In this document: in pieces, positions 12,647-23,717 of the stretch
Numbering within the stretch: the first letter of the stretch is position 1
Layout of the letters: each line of letters begins with the position of its first letter
DNA from: Ascochyta rabiei
Lineage: Eukaryota > Ascomycota > Dothideomycetes > Pleosporales > Didymellaceae
Direction: 5' to 3'
Assembly: GCF_004011695.2 (NCBI RefSeq)
Contig: NC_082413.1
Span: 1,223,001 to 1,287,000 of the forward strand
DNA length: 64,000 nt
Program-made: the position numbers and the translations under genes
The notes under the pieces: model-generated
What the model was told of the DNA's origin: nothing
Database searches by the model: none
Seen by the model: the letters and a program-made list of their open reading frames with translations, nothing else

Positions 12647-14928
12647 GCTGGGCCACGGAGGATGGTTGGTGGTCGAGTGTGAGAGTGCCAGCCGCTCTGA
12701 GCTGATGGTGAGCGGTGTAAGCACAGAACGTAAGCAGACCTGGAGGGGACGAGAGGGTAACACTCGCGTTGCACGGGCCGCGCAGCTGCCAAAAGTCGGT
12801 GAGAGCAGCCCCACACGCCAATAAGCGTCTCGATCTGCCTATGGTCGGCCGTAGCGCGGCTGGCGCTGCAGTAGTCCGCCCGCGCCATTCGCACCTCACG
12901 ACCGCAAAAAGCCTGATGGAGTCGCGTTCTGGACGTGGGTGCCTGGCCTGCAGTCCTCACCTCGCTGCTCCCATCGCTGCTCGCGGGGAGGCAGACGGCA
13001 GTGTCGAGTGTCAGCCCAGCGCGAGGCTGCGGAGATCCTCTGCTAGCCACGCAAATCATCCACCATGGTCCATGGGCCGCTGAAGGTGCGCGAGCGAAGA
13101 CGGGGCTGGGTGCGCCCGCTCGGCCGTCCTCATGCTCGCTCGACCAGGGCGTCTGGTCTGCTCGCCTATCGTCCAGCGTGTTCAGCGCACACCTGCCCTG
13201 CCCGCCTGCCCACCTGCCCGCCTGCACGCCTCACCTGTCCCAGCCAGTGAGAGAGACATGTCGCCATGCCGCCATGTCGCCATGGGCCGAGCACGTCGCT
13301 CTCTCGCCGTCACAGTAGCGTCGCCTATCGAGGCCCCTCTCCTCGATAAGCACCCGATATCAGTTAGACTCGGGGTCCAGCTGTACGATCAGCGTGCGGA
13401 GAAGGGGACTGCGAAGGATGCTGCCGCAACAAGCAAACATCAAACGTCGAGCCTCCCTTTGTCCTCTGGCTCGCGCTCGTGCGCCAATCCGTGCCACGAG
13501 CTGAGCGCCGCAACTGCTGTCTACACGCAGCGCCTCAACGTGAAGCCTAGCATGAATCGCTGCGGTCTTCGTCGCCGCCATCGACCGATCCAACAGCACA
13601 AACCTGATGGGTCCATGGCTGCTAGACGCTCAAGTTGCCATGTCGCGCACACCAGGGGCAGCCCGCCGTCTTCGCCTCACCGGCATGCCCTGGTAGCGCA
13701 ATGCTTCAACCGCACTTTGCTGTCGAGTTGCCAAACTCACCGATAGCTTGACCAGCGCCTAGCAGAACGCTTCCTCGTCATCGTGCATTCCAAAGGCGTC
13801 GAGAGCATGAGCACCTTACTCGACTCCACGCGCTGAGCCCCCACTCTGCCATCTGTTCGGCGCTTCCTCGTGCTCCATGTCCTCTCGGCCAGCATAGACT
13901 CGCTTTCCGCATTCTCAACGCTTGCTTCGGCTCCATGTGCATGTCATCAGCTCTCTGCGCGACACCGCTTCTGCATCGTGCTACCATGACTACTGCCTTG
14001 CGTCCAGGCTCAGTTTAGAGCCGCGCCGATGGGGAATCGTTCAGCATGTCATGCAGTCGGTGGCTGGACACCTGCTCTGCTCTTACCAACGTGTCGCTCT
14101 GGTGTTACACAAGCGGTGCCAAGTGGAGAGGGGTACCAATTCCGCTTTTCCTCGTGACCGAACCTGCAGTCTGTTTCGTTTGGCACCACTGGACCTTCTC
14201 TTCCCTTGCTCTCCTCCCTCTTGGCCATGTCTTGCACCTGTTCCTGGCGGCATCGCCAAGCCCGAGCTCGTGACTTTCGCGCTCTAGTCCAATCACCGTC
14301 GAGGTCGATAGAAATCTCGCCATGATCGGTGGTTGCACTGAGCTCGCCGATGTTTCTCACCGTCGTACCTGAACGGCGTTCTGACGTTAACGAGAGACAT
14401 TCGTCAGCTTCGGTTCGTGCCTGGACGTCTCAAGTGCTGGAATGCTGCCGAGGCGGTCAGCATCGCTTCAGGGTATTGAACAGGGTGTCAGCGCCCATGT
14501 TGTGCGATAAAGCAAAAGTGTGGGGGCGAAGAGATATCGAGCTGTGAGTAGTGTGGAGTACTGCGTGGAGCTACTGCTCGTTGGAGAGGGCGTGCAGCCA
14601 CGTTGTTTTGGTGAACGCATTGGCGAACCGTCGTTGTGATCATGGTCGGAGAGTTATGCTGCAGTTGCCTTCATGCAAGTAGAGAGTAGGAGTGTGCGAA
14701 CAGATTGCTGTCGTGACCGTCAGCGCCCTTTGTGCTCGAGCAAGGAAGGAGCGCTTTCGGTGTGTGTGTGAGCTGCTCCTGCCTCAGGGTCTTGAGTGAA
14801 GCGCACTTCGCTTCGCACAACACGAGCAGCCTCGACAGCGCCAAATCAGATTGTAGGAGAGGAGCAAGCTATCCCCACCTGCACCTGCAAAGCTCGACGA
14901 GTCAATCCACGTAGTCAAGGCTTGTCAA
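12647..14928. other. 2.3-kb upstream region of the Zn2Cys6 gene
   Basis: No supported gene. Open frames here are C/G-rich, Arg-Ala-Pro-rich and unconserved in appearance. Probably the long promoter and leader of the minus-strand regulator together with the 3' region of the transporter gene. Confidence 0.5.
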
Positions 14929-16447
14929 TCAGTTTCCGCATGCCCACTTCACCCTTCCCAACGCACCCCAACCGCCCAATAACGCCGTCACGCCCGTAAA
15001 CAGAATGATTCCACCGTACTGCCCATTATACCCCCAACTCTTGCCGTCCTTCATCCACCCATTACTCGTCACCAACGCAACACTCAGTGGCCCGCTGATG
15101 ACATTGCCAACCCCCCTTCCACCCGCCAGCAGCCCAAAGACGAAGCCTGTGTCTAGCGCAGGGCTCTGTGACTTGAGCTCCTGAAGAACTCCAGACCAAG
15201 TCGAACTGAAACCGCCAGCAAAGAATCCAAACGTGATGCTGAACACGGCCAAGAGCACTGTCTGGCTCGAGAAGCCCCAGAACAAGAACACGGCCAGTGC
15301 CGACCCAAAGGTCGAGATCAAGATGGTAGTGGTGATGTGGAAGCAATCGCCCAGAGCTCCTATCACGATGCCACCTGGGATAGAGGTGACGTTGATCAGG
15401 ACGAGAAGCATAGTGGCCACAGTGGTGGATACATGGAGTTGCTGGACGGCGTATGTCGAGAGGTAGGTGTAAGGAAGAAAGTAACCAAGGGATTGAAGTA
15501 CATTGCCGACTTGGAGCATCCAGAACGAAGGAAGGTATACAAAGTTCAGGCTGATGCGACGGACGCTGGCAGATTGGGAAAGTGGAACGCGCGGTTTGAG
15601 AAAGTACAAAAGTGGTGCTGATAGGAGGACCTGGTGTTGATAAGCGTATTGATCTAGATAGCCCCGGATTTCCAGCAACTCACCGTAGCGACACTCCATC
15701 CTTGGAGAGTTACACTAGGTCCAAACCTTCGCAAGCACGTCTCCATGGCGAAAGGCACTCCCACGCCAGCGGCAGACTTACCAGCCCACATCACACCATA
15801 AGCCAGACCTTTTCGCTTGACAAACCACTCGTCTAGATACAGCGTCGTAGGTGTAAACAGCAATCCGCAACCAAGAGCACAAACGACTCCTTGTGTTGCG
15901 ATCAACTGCCAGACTGTCGTGGCAAAAGAAGACATCAGAAAGCCGACTGCTGTCAGGACTAGGCCGAGCGGACCGAACCAGGGGCGCAGACGAGGCCAAC
16001 GAGTAAGAACCGTAAACGTGAAGGGCGAGATGAGGTACATGATCCCCTACAGTAGTCAGTATGTTGGTGCCCGTCCGTTTTTCAAGACCAAAACCGTACG
16101 GTCATAGTAGTCCCAACCACAGCGACACTGCTTGATTCGCCCTCGAGCTCGCCTGGGTGACTTCCATAGTATTCCTGAAACACGCCGAAAGCTAGCGAGT
16201 ATCCTACGCGACGGTAAGTCGCATTGCCTACAGATTACGAGCAGGCTTGCGTACCCCAGACCGGAATCTGAATCAACGAGCATCCGGCCAGAACGAGCCA
16301 TGCTTCCTTGCCTCTGTCCGTTGGTGGCAACGCTACTTGCTCAATCTCCCCGACCATCTCCTGATGCTCTGTCGCGTGAGTGATTGCGACTGCGCGACTT
16401 GAGTTACTCATCCTGTAAAATTCGATGTCTTGCTGCACTTGCGGCAT
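14929..16447 (-). CDS. Major facilitator superfamily transporter, monocarboxylate-like
   Basis: Predicted 453 residues from four exons: 16255-16447, 16100-16203, 15684-16046 and 14929-15630; introns 51, 53 and 53 bp. A hydrophilic N-terminus leads into TM1 (AWLVLAGCSLIQIPVWG), then SLAFGVFQEYYGS, a motif typical of the fungal MCT/MCH group. About 12 hydrophobic segments follow, with the inter-domain loop containing ATVLLSAPLLYFLKPR. The plasma-membrane role would be proton-coupled uptake or efflux of a small organic acid or related solute; substrate unknown. A second in-frame ATG at 16411 (MSNSSRAV) is a possible alternative start. It is divergently paired with the cupin gene across 576 bp. 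Confidence 0.85.
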
Positions 16448-17023
16448 AGTGAACGATGCCGTTACTGCACAATCGCCGTCATGCGTCGATATACATGTAT
16501 GTACCTCTGCAGTGAGTCAACGCCGGGTACACGCTATGACGTTGGAAAGAACGACATGCAAAAGCATGATCTGCCAAGACATGGAGGCTGATTGGTTCGA
16601 GGTGAGCACTGAGGCTACAAGTAGAGCCGTGATTGCGGGGCAACATCGCGTGCTCCACGGCCGTGGACGTTACAACCAATTTGACTGTTGCAGGATGCTC
16701 TGAGTGTTGAGCAAGAGAAAGTAGGGTGCTACAGAGCAACTTGAGGAATGCCAATGTGAACTGGGCAGGCCGACATGCTGCAGGTACGCACATGGTCTCG
16801 AGGATCGGTCTCGGAACGTCGAGCAGTAGCTGTTGTGCGGATTCCGGGCTTCGGCTCCCCGAATCGTGTGTAACATGGGCTACAACGACATGATTAAGTA
16901 CTCCAGACAGCAGAAGGCATGGGCAGCCTCATTGAGATGCACTCAGAAAATTAACTCTGCCATTGTGAGCACCTACAAACACCTTCATTTCTCATTCTAT
17001 ACCTTCATCACCGTCCAAGTAAC
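16448..17023. other. Shared divergent promoter region, MFS / cupin
   Basis: Head-to-head intergenic region between the transporter (minus) and the cupin gene (plus). No coding feature is seen. Co-regulation is plausible from arrangement only. Confidence 0.5.
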
Positions 17024-17572
17024 ATGGCACACACCGGCGCATTACCGAAGATCCAAAGGTACATCACCGGCCACAACGACAAAGGCCAGGCCATCTTCAG
17101 CGATGCTTTCGGTGAAGAAAGCAAAATGAAAGCCAACGATGACGGCATTGCCTTTGCGCTAAGCTACACCACGAAAGGCTTTCCAGTCGACATGGCAGAC
17201 GACCAGGACCTCAGGGTGTACGACGAGTTCTTGAGCAGCCCACCGGGCCTCGTCGTCTCAGGTGGTACTGTGCTTCGACACGTCGACATTCCTCCAAGCA
17301 CGGAATGCAAGATGCACCGAACCGTGAGTCTCGACTATGGCTGTGTACTTGAGGGTGAGGTAGAGCTGCTACTCGATAGCGGCGAGAAGCGCGTTATGAA
17401 GCGAGGCGACGTTGCGATTCAGCGAGGGACTATGCATCAATGGATCAACCAGAGCAAGACGGAGTGGACGAGGATGTTGTTCGTGCTGCAAGAAAGCAAG
17501 GCGTTGGAGATCGCAGGCGAGAGATTCGGCGAGCAGTTGGCGGACATGGCTGGTGTACGTCCATCAGATTGA
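17024..17572 (+). CDS. Cupin-domain protein
   Basis: Predicted 182-residue intronless protein starting MAHTGALPKI. A single conserved beta-barrel (cupin) core spans about residues 78-165. Motif 1 is around CKMHRTVSLDYGCVLEGEVE (His98, Glu110, Gly111) and motif 2 around RGDVAIQRGTMHQWIN (Gly128, His138, Asn142). Motif 1 keeps one of the usual two His, so metal binding may be reduced or altered. Related fungal proteins are often found beside oxidoreductases or transporters and are thought to act on small molecules; no specific reaction can be assigned. The neighbouring divergent MFS transporter suggests a shared small-molecule role, which is inference. Confidence 0.82.
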   Translation: MAHTGALPKIQRYITGHNDKGQAIFSDAFGEESKMKANDDGIAFALSYTTKGFPVDMADDQDLRVYDEFLSSPPGLVVSGGTVLRHVDIPPSTECKMHRTVSLDYGCVLEGEVELLLDSGEKRVMKRGDVAIQRGTMHQWINQSKTEWTRMLFVLQESKALEIAGERFGEQLADMAGVRPSD

Positions 17573-17916
17573 GATCAGTATAGACGACAATGCATCCTGG
17601 TGTGGATAACGCGTGAAAAGCTCGAGCTTGAGAAATCGTGCCAAGACGCTACTACTCAATTTGGCCCAGGCACATGCTCCACACCACCTCACGCCTTCAC
17701 ACATGGTCTGCACAAACACACAGGATAGCTCTACATAGTGTCCCTCTGAATTTTAGTTGTGCGCCACAGGTCCTTCGTGGAGCAACATGACATAACCCTG
17801 TCCGACGCTGCGTAATCACAAACAATAGTAACAACGTGCGCGACTCCCATTGTTCGCTTCGACCACTCACACGAGCCCTCTCCAAGCTTCTCATAGTCCA
17901 GGGCTTGCGCCCAAAG
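17573..17916. other. Intergenic upstream of farnesyltransferase beta subunit
   Basis: Short gap between two plus-strand genes. The open frame runs upstream of the farnesyltransferase ATG without another ATG. Nothing else is seen. Confidence 0.5.
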
Positions 17917-19362
17917 ATGGCTCTTCCGTCACGCAGCTCAGCACAGGCTCCTTCGGAACGTCTTGAAGAGATCATCTCTGGTGAAGGTCGGATAGAAGAG
18001 CTGTCAGATTCATCGCTCAATTCAGAAGACGAGTACGAAGACATGGGTACCGCGACCCCTGAAGAGCAGGCGAACATAGCTTATTTGGAGAGCGTCCGCA
18101 TACCAATCCAGGAGGAACTACAGACGAGTACATCTACGACACAGGATGATACCCTCAAAGTCGTCCTGCCGTTTCTGGAGGGAAATCCAAACGATTTTCC
18201 CCTCAACTCACACGGCATCCCAACTTTGCAACGCAAGAAACATGTGGCGTTTCTGGAAGACGCACTGGACGACTACCCTGCCGGTTTCGCTATGATGGAC
18301 GCTTCACGACCGTGGATGGTTTACTGGGCTCTTCAAGGCTTGACAGCTTTAGGTGAAGATGTGTCAGAACACCAGCGACGAACAGCACACACATTCTCCC
18401 TAGCTCAGCATCCTGAGGGCGGATTTGGAGGTGGCTACGGTCAAATGCCGCATCTCGCCTGTTCGTATGCCGCCATACTTTCGCTTGCCACAACTGGTGG
18501 CACTGCAGCCTACGAATCGATCAATCGCAAAACCATGTGGCACTTCCTGGGCCGTATGAAGCAAGCGGATGGAGGTTTCACCATATGTCAAGGCGGCGAG
18601 GAGGATATCAGGGGTGCCTTCTGTGCCATGGTCTTACTGTCGCTTCTGAACCTTCCTCTTGAGCTGCCAAACGACTCACCGGCTCGGCAACAAGGCCTTA
18701 CATCATTCACGGACAACCTTGGTGATTGGGTCTCCAAATGTCAGTCCTGGGATGGTGGCATCTCCGCGGCACCTGGGAACGAGGCTCACGGTGCCTACGC
18801 ATTCTGCGGATTAGGGTGTCTTTCCATCCTCGGACCCCCGAAGGAGACGTTGAACAAGTACCTCGACATACCACTTCTTGTCCACTGGATGTCTTCCCGC
18901 CAATGTACGCCCGAGGGTGGCTACAATGGCCGGACTAACAAGCTCGTCGACGGCTGCTACTCGCACTGGGTCGGAGGCTGCTGGTCGCTTGTCGAAGCCG
19001 CAACGACCAAAGGCGTCTGGAATCGCGCCGCTCTAGGGCGCTACATCCTAGCAGCTGCACAAGAAAAGAAGGGTGGCCTGAGAGATAAGCCCGGGAAGCG
19101 CTCTGATGCGTATCACACTTGTTACAATTTGGCTGGCTTGAGCGCTGCTCAACACCATTACGTGTATGATGAGAACATCAACAAAGGTCTCGGTGAGGTC
19201 GGGCTGGGTGCGCCGTTCCGCTGGAAGACGGAGGGTATGCACTGGGAGGATATCGTGTGGGATGCGAGTGACGTTGTGGGGAAGATTCATCCAGTTTTTG
19301 TCATCCCGTTTAGGGCTGTTTATGAGTGCAGGAGGTATTTTGAGGGCAAGGAGGGCTTCTGA
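17917..19362 (+). CDS. ram1: Protein farnesyltransferase beta subunit
   Basis: Predicted 481-residue intronless protein, the beta subunit of CaaX farnesyltransferase. With the alpha subunit it transfers farnesyl from FPP to the Cys of CaaX proteins such as Ras, Rho and a-factor-type pheromone. Prenyltransferase alpha-alpha barrel repeats are evident: RPWMVYWALQGL, the Gly-rich GGFGGGYGQMPHLACSYAA, DGGFTICQGGEEDIRGAFCA, WDGGISAAPGNEAHGAYAFCG and GGYNGRTNKLVDGCYSHWVGG. The zinc ligands fit Asp345 and Cys347 (LVDGC) and His400 (DAYHTCYNL). The first ATG of the frame is at 17917. About 100 N-terminal residues are acidic and poorly conserved in character. Identification is firm. Confidence 0.95.
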   Translation: MALPSRSSAQAPSERLEEIISGEGRIEELSDSSLNSEDEYEDMGTATPEEQANIAYLESVRIPIQEELQTSTSTTQDDTLKVVLPFLEGNPNDFPLNSHGIPTLQRKKHVAFLEDALDDYPAGFAMMDASRPWMVYWALQGLTALGEDVSEHQRRTAHTFSLAQHPEGGFGGGYGQMPHLACSYAAILSLATTGGTAAYESINRKTMWHFLGRMKQADGGFTICQGGEEDIRGAFCAMVLLSLLNLPLELPNDSPARQQGLTSFTDNLGDWVSKCQSWDGGISAAPGNEAHGAYAFCGLGCLSILGPPKETLNKYLDIPLLVHWMSSRQCTPEGGYNGRTNKLVDGCYSHWVGGCWSLVEAATTKGVWNRAALGRYILAAAQEKKGGLRDKPGKRSDAYHTCYNLAGLSAAQHHYVYDENINKGLGEVGLGAPFRWKTEGMHWEDIVWDASDVVGKIHPVFVIPFRAVYECRRYFEGKEGF

Positions 19363-19480
19363 GCCTATATGTGTGTAGATGCATACGATGAGGCTGTGAC
19401 ACCTTGGACACAATACATGGAAAAAGCTTCAGGTTCGGTACAAGGTGAAGAGGATTTCGATTGGAACCTAGTTTGAGCCT

Positions 19481-20114
19481 CTACGCATCCATATACGTGA
19501 CAAGTGATGGCCCTCCAACCTTTGGTTTGATGAACGATTTGATGGCAGTATGCGCCGCGCACTCGTTATCGTAGAAGTCCATATCCGCTTTCGAGTTGAA
19601 CACTGTGCGGGCTGCGAGCGTGTAGCCCTGACTTCTGGGATCGTCGTACAGCCGATGTGCTGTTGCTTGCTGTATGTAAGGCTTGCCGTCCTAGTACCAT
19701 GTCAGCCCGAATCCATGCCAGAAACCGTGCACGAATTATGCAAGTCACGCGTTCTTTGAATCCACGGCGCTCGACGTCAGTGTCCAGAGGCACCATTGTG
19801 CACGGCACGGGCGATGGTTGTGCCTGCACTCTGTACTCTCGTCGGCACACACACACACACACACACAACCCACATCCCAACATCAACCCGCCCGCAGGCA
19901 CGGGGATTATGAGTCGGACAGGAGGCGAGCGCAAGGCTGGACTCTCTACTGTGGAGCTCGGGGAAGTGATGGGGACGTCTGACGTGCAGATGGATGCTAC
20001 GCAGGAACGCACCTTGACGGCATCCTGAGTCAGGGTAGAGTATTTCTGGATTGCCTCTTGGATGACAGCAGCATCCGAAAGCTTGAATAGCGTCATTCGT
20101 ATGATTTGCGACAT
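19481..20114 (-). CDS. Stress-responsive A/B-barrel (Dabb) domain protein
   Basis: Predicted 103 residues from exons 20013-20114 and 19481-19690, joined in phase 0. The product begins MSQIIRMTLFKLSDAAVIQ, continues through KDGKPYIQQATAHRLYDDPRSQGYT, and ends with ADMDFYDNECAAHTAIKSF. This is the full ferredoxin-like Dabb fold with its usual DPRSQGYT signature and His in CAAH. Such proteins form dimers and are usually stress-induced or bind small aromatic compounds. The intron (19691-20012, 322 bp) is far longer than neighbours' and holds a CA-dinucleotide run. A second short exon inside it cannot be excluded, but none is needed for the domain. Confidence 0.82.
19845..19867. repeat. CA dinucleotide microsatellite
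   Basis: About 11 CA units within the intron of the Dabb gene. Confidence 0.9.
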
Positions 20115-22984
20115 GATGTGGGTGTGATAGAGGGTTGGTCTGTCGGATGAGGTTCGTCCGTTGTTCAAACGTTGCAGCAGCAGCGTCGAGGACCTTTATC
20201 ACGGAAGCTTCGGAACTCGTGAGGAGAGCCATGGATGGCGGGAGTTCCAGCTCGGAATTTGTTCCGTTGATGATGATGTTGTGCCATCAACGAAGTGCTC
20301 CAATGCGCATGTTTCTCATGACGGCTATGCGTGCGGAACCGAGACGGCGGGCATCAGAGCTCACTATCTGGGCATATCTCTCACACCTCGGTTTCGAAGC
20401 TAGCTTGAAACACATGTGTGTTGGTTTAGGTCAGAGAGAGGAAGATGAGGTTCATTTCTACGAGTCTGAAGCTGACGAAGCCGCGGCGTCTTACTACTCC
20501 TTCGTTCTGGTTTCTACAACCGGCTTGAGTGGACGGTGCATGTCGAGATGATGTTACTCAAGGCCCACGACAGATACCGCTCTTCCCATGCCGGAGGGGA
20601 TTCCGAGTGTTCTGATTGTGTATGCGGTTCAGAACAAGCGTCGGTCCATGATTCGACACCGTGCCGTGTGCGCCATGGAATCGACGAATTGACGCTGAAG
20701 CAGCCGGACCCTGAGAGACGTTGTTCAAGCGTATGACGCGCCATGTTGCGTGGAGTTGTACGAGCTCGGAGGATCATGGCAGCAGGCCGATTCAAGAAAG
20801 CACTGTCGCTCACCATTCACCATTCACCATTCACCATTCACCATTCACCATTCACCATTCACCATCGCAGTTGATGTTTTCGAGGACACGGCTCGCATCT
20901 CATGATGCTCCCCAAAGCCGTGGTTACAGCGGCAATGAATCGCTCTTGCCATCTCAGAGTCTGAGCGCAAAGAGGGGCCGTTGCGGTGCATTGACACGGC
21001 TTCTTCACCGCCATTCTCAGTGCAGATTGCGCTGCTAGCCGTGCGTCATCCATCCCCAGATTTTCCCGCCCGTGCTACGGCCATGTTTCGCAGCAATTCA
21101 GCAGTTGGCTGCAACGAGGCTGCAAACACGCTCGACTGATTCGCCAATTGCACTGTTCAGCGTCAGCTCGTCGTTCGGACTGCTGTTCCTGCGGAGATTT
21201 CCTGCGGGTCATGCTGTATGGGTCCACTGAGCCCACAACTCTAGCCTCCCCTCAACCGAGTCTTGGACCGACGCCATAACGAGGCCGCTCCTGCGTGGAC
21301 CTTGCACTTGGTCCTTCATGTACCGTTGCTGTACGTTGCTGGCCTATCGAGCTTTTGTCTTCGCTTTGTGCACCATCGCACTACTTGCCGGCCCCAGCCT
21401 CTTGCGCAGCGATGGAGGGCAGCATGCAGCCGCCCGCTTGGTGATACTTCAATCATACAAGTGCGTGAGAAGCCCCCGGCCTTTGGTATATACTATACTG
21501 CAGGCATCGGCGATGCACGCATTGAGCTCGGCTGTTGAGCAACTGGGATCTTTTGCAAGCCTCTGTGCACAAACCCAGAGTCCCAGACACACGTCAGGCG
21601 AATCCTTACACACAAACATCCATCCATGATCCATCCTTGCCAACGTAAATGGACAATCATGGACAGCAACACGCGCTCGAGCTATCGCTAGACTGCCCCC
21701 GCAGTGGACCGATTCATGGCGCAACCGCCGTTGATGCCTCTCCTCCTTCGGTTACTGTTGCATGCTGCTCGACCTTCAAAGTCAAGCGTCTTTGCCAACT
21801 CACCATGCGCCATGCCATGCAGGTGCATGAACGCCCGGGCGTAACGACAAATCTCTGGTAGCACAAACCCCAGTTGCCCTCTAACCCCTCGATTCCAGCA
21901 ATCAATCCATCTCATTTGCCCTTTGAGGTCCCGCCGAGAAGCGCCTGCTATTCCTGGTATGACGCACTGCCAACCAACTCCCAGCCGTGATGCTCACGAT
22001 AGCGTGTCAAGTTCCCCTCCACTCATTCTGCCTCTAGGCGCGACTTCCGCTGCCATGCTTGGGTAGCCCTGTCAACTTGCTGGAGATCCACATTTCTCTG
22101 CACGTCCATGCCTGGTCTCTGATCCCGTTCATCAACTTGCCCCTTCGTATCCCACATGGATGTTTCCCAATTGCTTGCCAAGGTGGGAGGCCCGAATTGG
22201 CTCGGACTCCAGTGGGCCTTCGTCATGTTTAGCATAGGTTGCTCATGCAACACAGCATCATGCTACCACGCTTACACGCTGAGGGAGTACACACACTCCG
22301 TCACGGTACATCGTTGTTATGCTCCTGCATCAGGGTCTTTGATATGCCGATCTGAAAGGTGCGCCGAGACGAACCATCAACTGCGCTAACGCTGCAGCAT
22401 AGTGGCGACGGCGAATGACATCCCAGTTGGCGGATACCGGTGAAGCTTGTGCCTTTACGGCATGAGCCCTTTCACTAGAAATCTGGAACCCTAGTTTTTG
22501 TTGACGGAAATGCGGCCAACGCATCGATAATATGGGCCTCTTTGTACAGAGCCGCAAGACCCGCATATCATGCGCTTCCAGACATCCAATTGATGGCGTT
22601 CCTACTGGTCGGATAACTCTGCATGTCCCAAGATGCTCGCTGCACTCGGCTGCCGCAATAAATTACACGCCATCCCACACTAAACGCATACGTCCCTACG
22701 GCCCCATATACCTCCTGCATGCCATATACTCTTGCCTTCTCTCTATCTACAGTGCAATACTTCCCCCCACCTTCAGCACACCTGTCACTCACTCGTATCG
22801 ACAAGTGTCAACGCCGTGTTGTACAACAGCAGCCACGACTACCTCTTTCAGTCGGCCACGAAAGAGCGCTTGTCTACTCCCGTCAAAACCAACCTCAGTC
22901 TTTCCGTTCTAGAGCTCCGAGCCTGCATCGAGCGTCAGTATTGCTTCTTTTGGTCCCTACACAAACCACTCGCAAACAAACGCC
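20115..22984. other. Gene-poor 2.9-kb region
   Basis: Contains the upstream region of the minus-strand Dabb gene, a heptamer satellite at 20811-20865, and the promoter of the dsRBD-like gene. Open frames are short, overlap on both strands, and show no domain. Confidence 0.5.
20811..20865. repeat. CACCATT heptamer tandem array
   Basis: Seven perfect head-to-tail copies of CACCATT followed by a partial copy. The unit length is not a multiple of three, and no gene covers it. Confidence 0.95.
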
Positions 22985-23717
22985 ATGTTCTACATCATGT
23001 ATCTGACAGGTATGCTCAATCCTTTCATCAACTGTCAAGCCCTAGCGGGACACGGGATAATTGACACCTGTCAACCCAGAGCAGTTGGTTTATGCATCCA
23101 CTGCCAGAACTTGCAGCATTCTGTCAATCATCAGCACATTCCTTGATGCTGTCCATGCAATCGAGCACTGTTCGGTTGTACCTCAACATCACCATGCAAC
23201 CTAATCTCCAGGTTTTCAATGACTAACAACAATTGCAGGCCTTTGCCAAAGGAGACACTGGCCCGATCCTCTTTTCCAGACATACCGATCCGGCTATGGC
23301 TACGGATGCACAGTACGCGTCAACAATCGCGAGTACTCCACAGACGTGGGTTACGAGAGTGATGAGCTTGCCAAGAACGCCGCTGCCACCCGAGCCTACA
23401 TGATCTGTCGCAATTTCTCGGTAAACGATGGCATGTTCCCTGGTCACCGTCCCGGCCAAGGTGGTGTGGTCCAGGGTATGCCGGTCGCTATTGGCGCTGG
23501 TCGACGCAACACTGCTGTGTCGAATGACTACGAAACCGCGAGCAGTTCCAGTGGAGGTACTAGCCCGAGGAACAGTGACTACGGTCTGGACGCTCCAGTA
23601 CGTCGATCAAGCAAGTCGAGCACAAGCTCGACAAGTGCCTGCTACTGCGGAAGGGGTACTGTAAGGATGTACGAAAGGTGCATTGGCTGCTTGAGGGAAG
23701 CCGGTTACCAGTGCTAA
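22985..23717 (+). CDS. Small dsRNA-binding-domain-like protein with Cys-rich tail
   Basis: Predicted 167 residues from exons 22985-23009 and 23239-23717 (229-bp intron, phase 1). The start reads MFYIMYLTGLCQRRHWPDP, followed by LFQTYRSGYGYGCTVRVNNR, then EYSTDVGYESDELAKNAAAT and RAYMICRNFSVNDG. The order helix, three strands, helix with a final AKNAAATRAY matches the dsRBD fold. The canonical basic KKxAK patch of the last helix is weak, so RNA binding is not certain. After a Ser/Arg-rich linker the protein ends with a Cys-containing segment (CYCGRG, then CIGCLREAGYQC), possibly a small metal site. No catalytic domain is attached. Exon 1 is inferred from frame and splice signals, and an additional upstream exon is possible. 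Confidence 0.68.

Noticed and set aside
11759..12682. 307-codon frame rich in Leu and Val
   Set aside because: It is the complement of the polyQ-encoding part of the Zn2Cys6 gene; its Leu run is the antisense of CAG/CAA codons.
20811..20865. Possible CRISPR-like array
   Set aside because: Units are contiguous heptamers without spacers, and the genome is eukaryotic.
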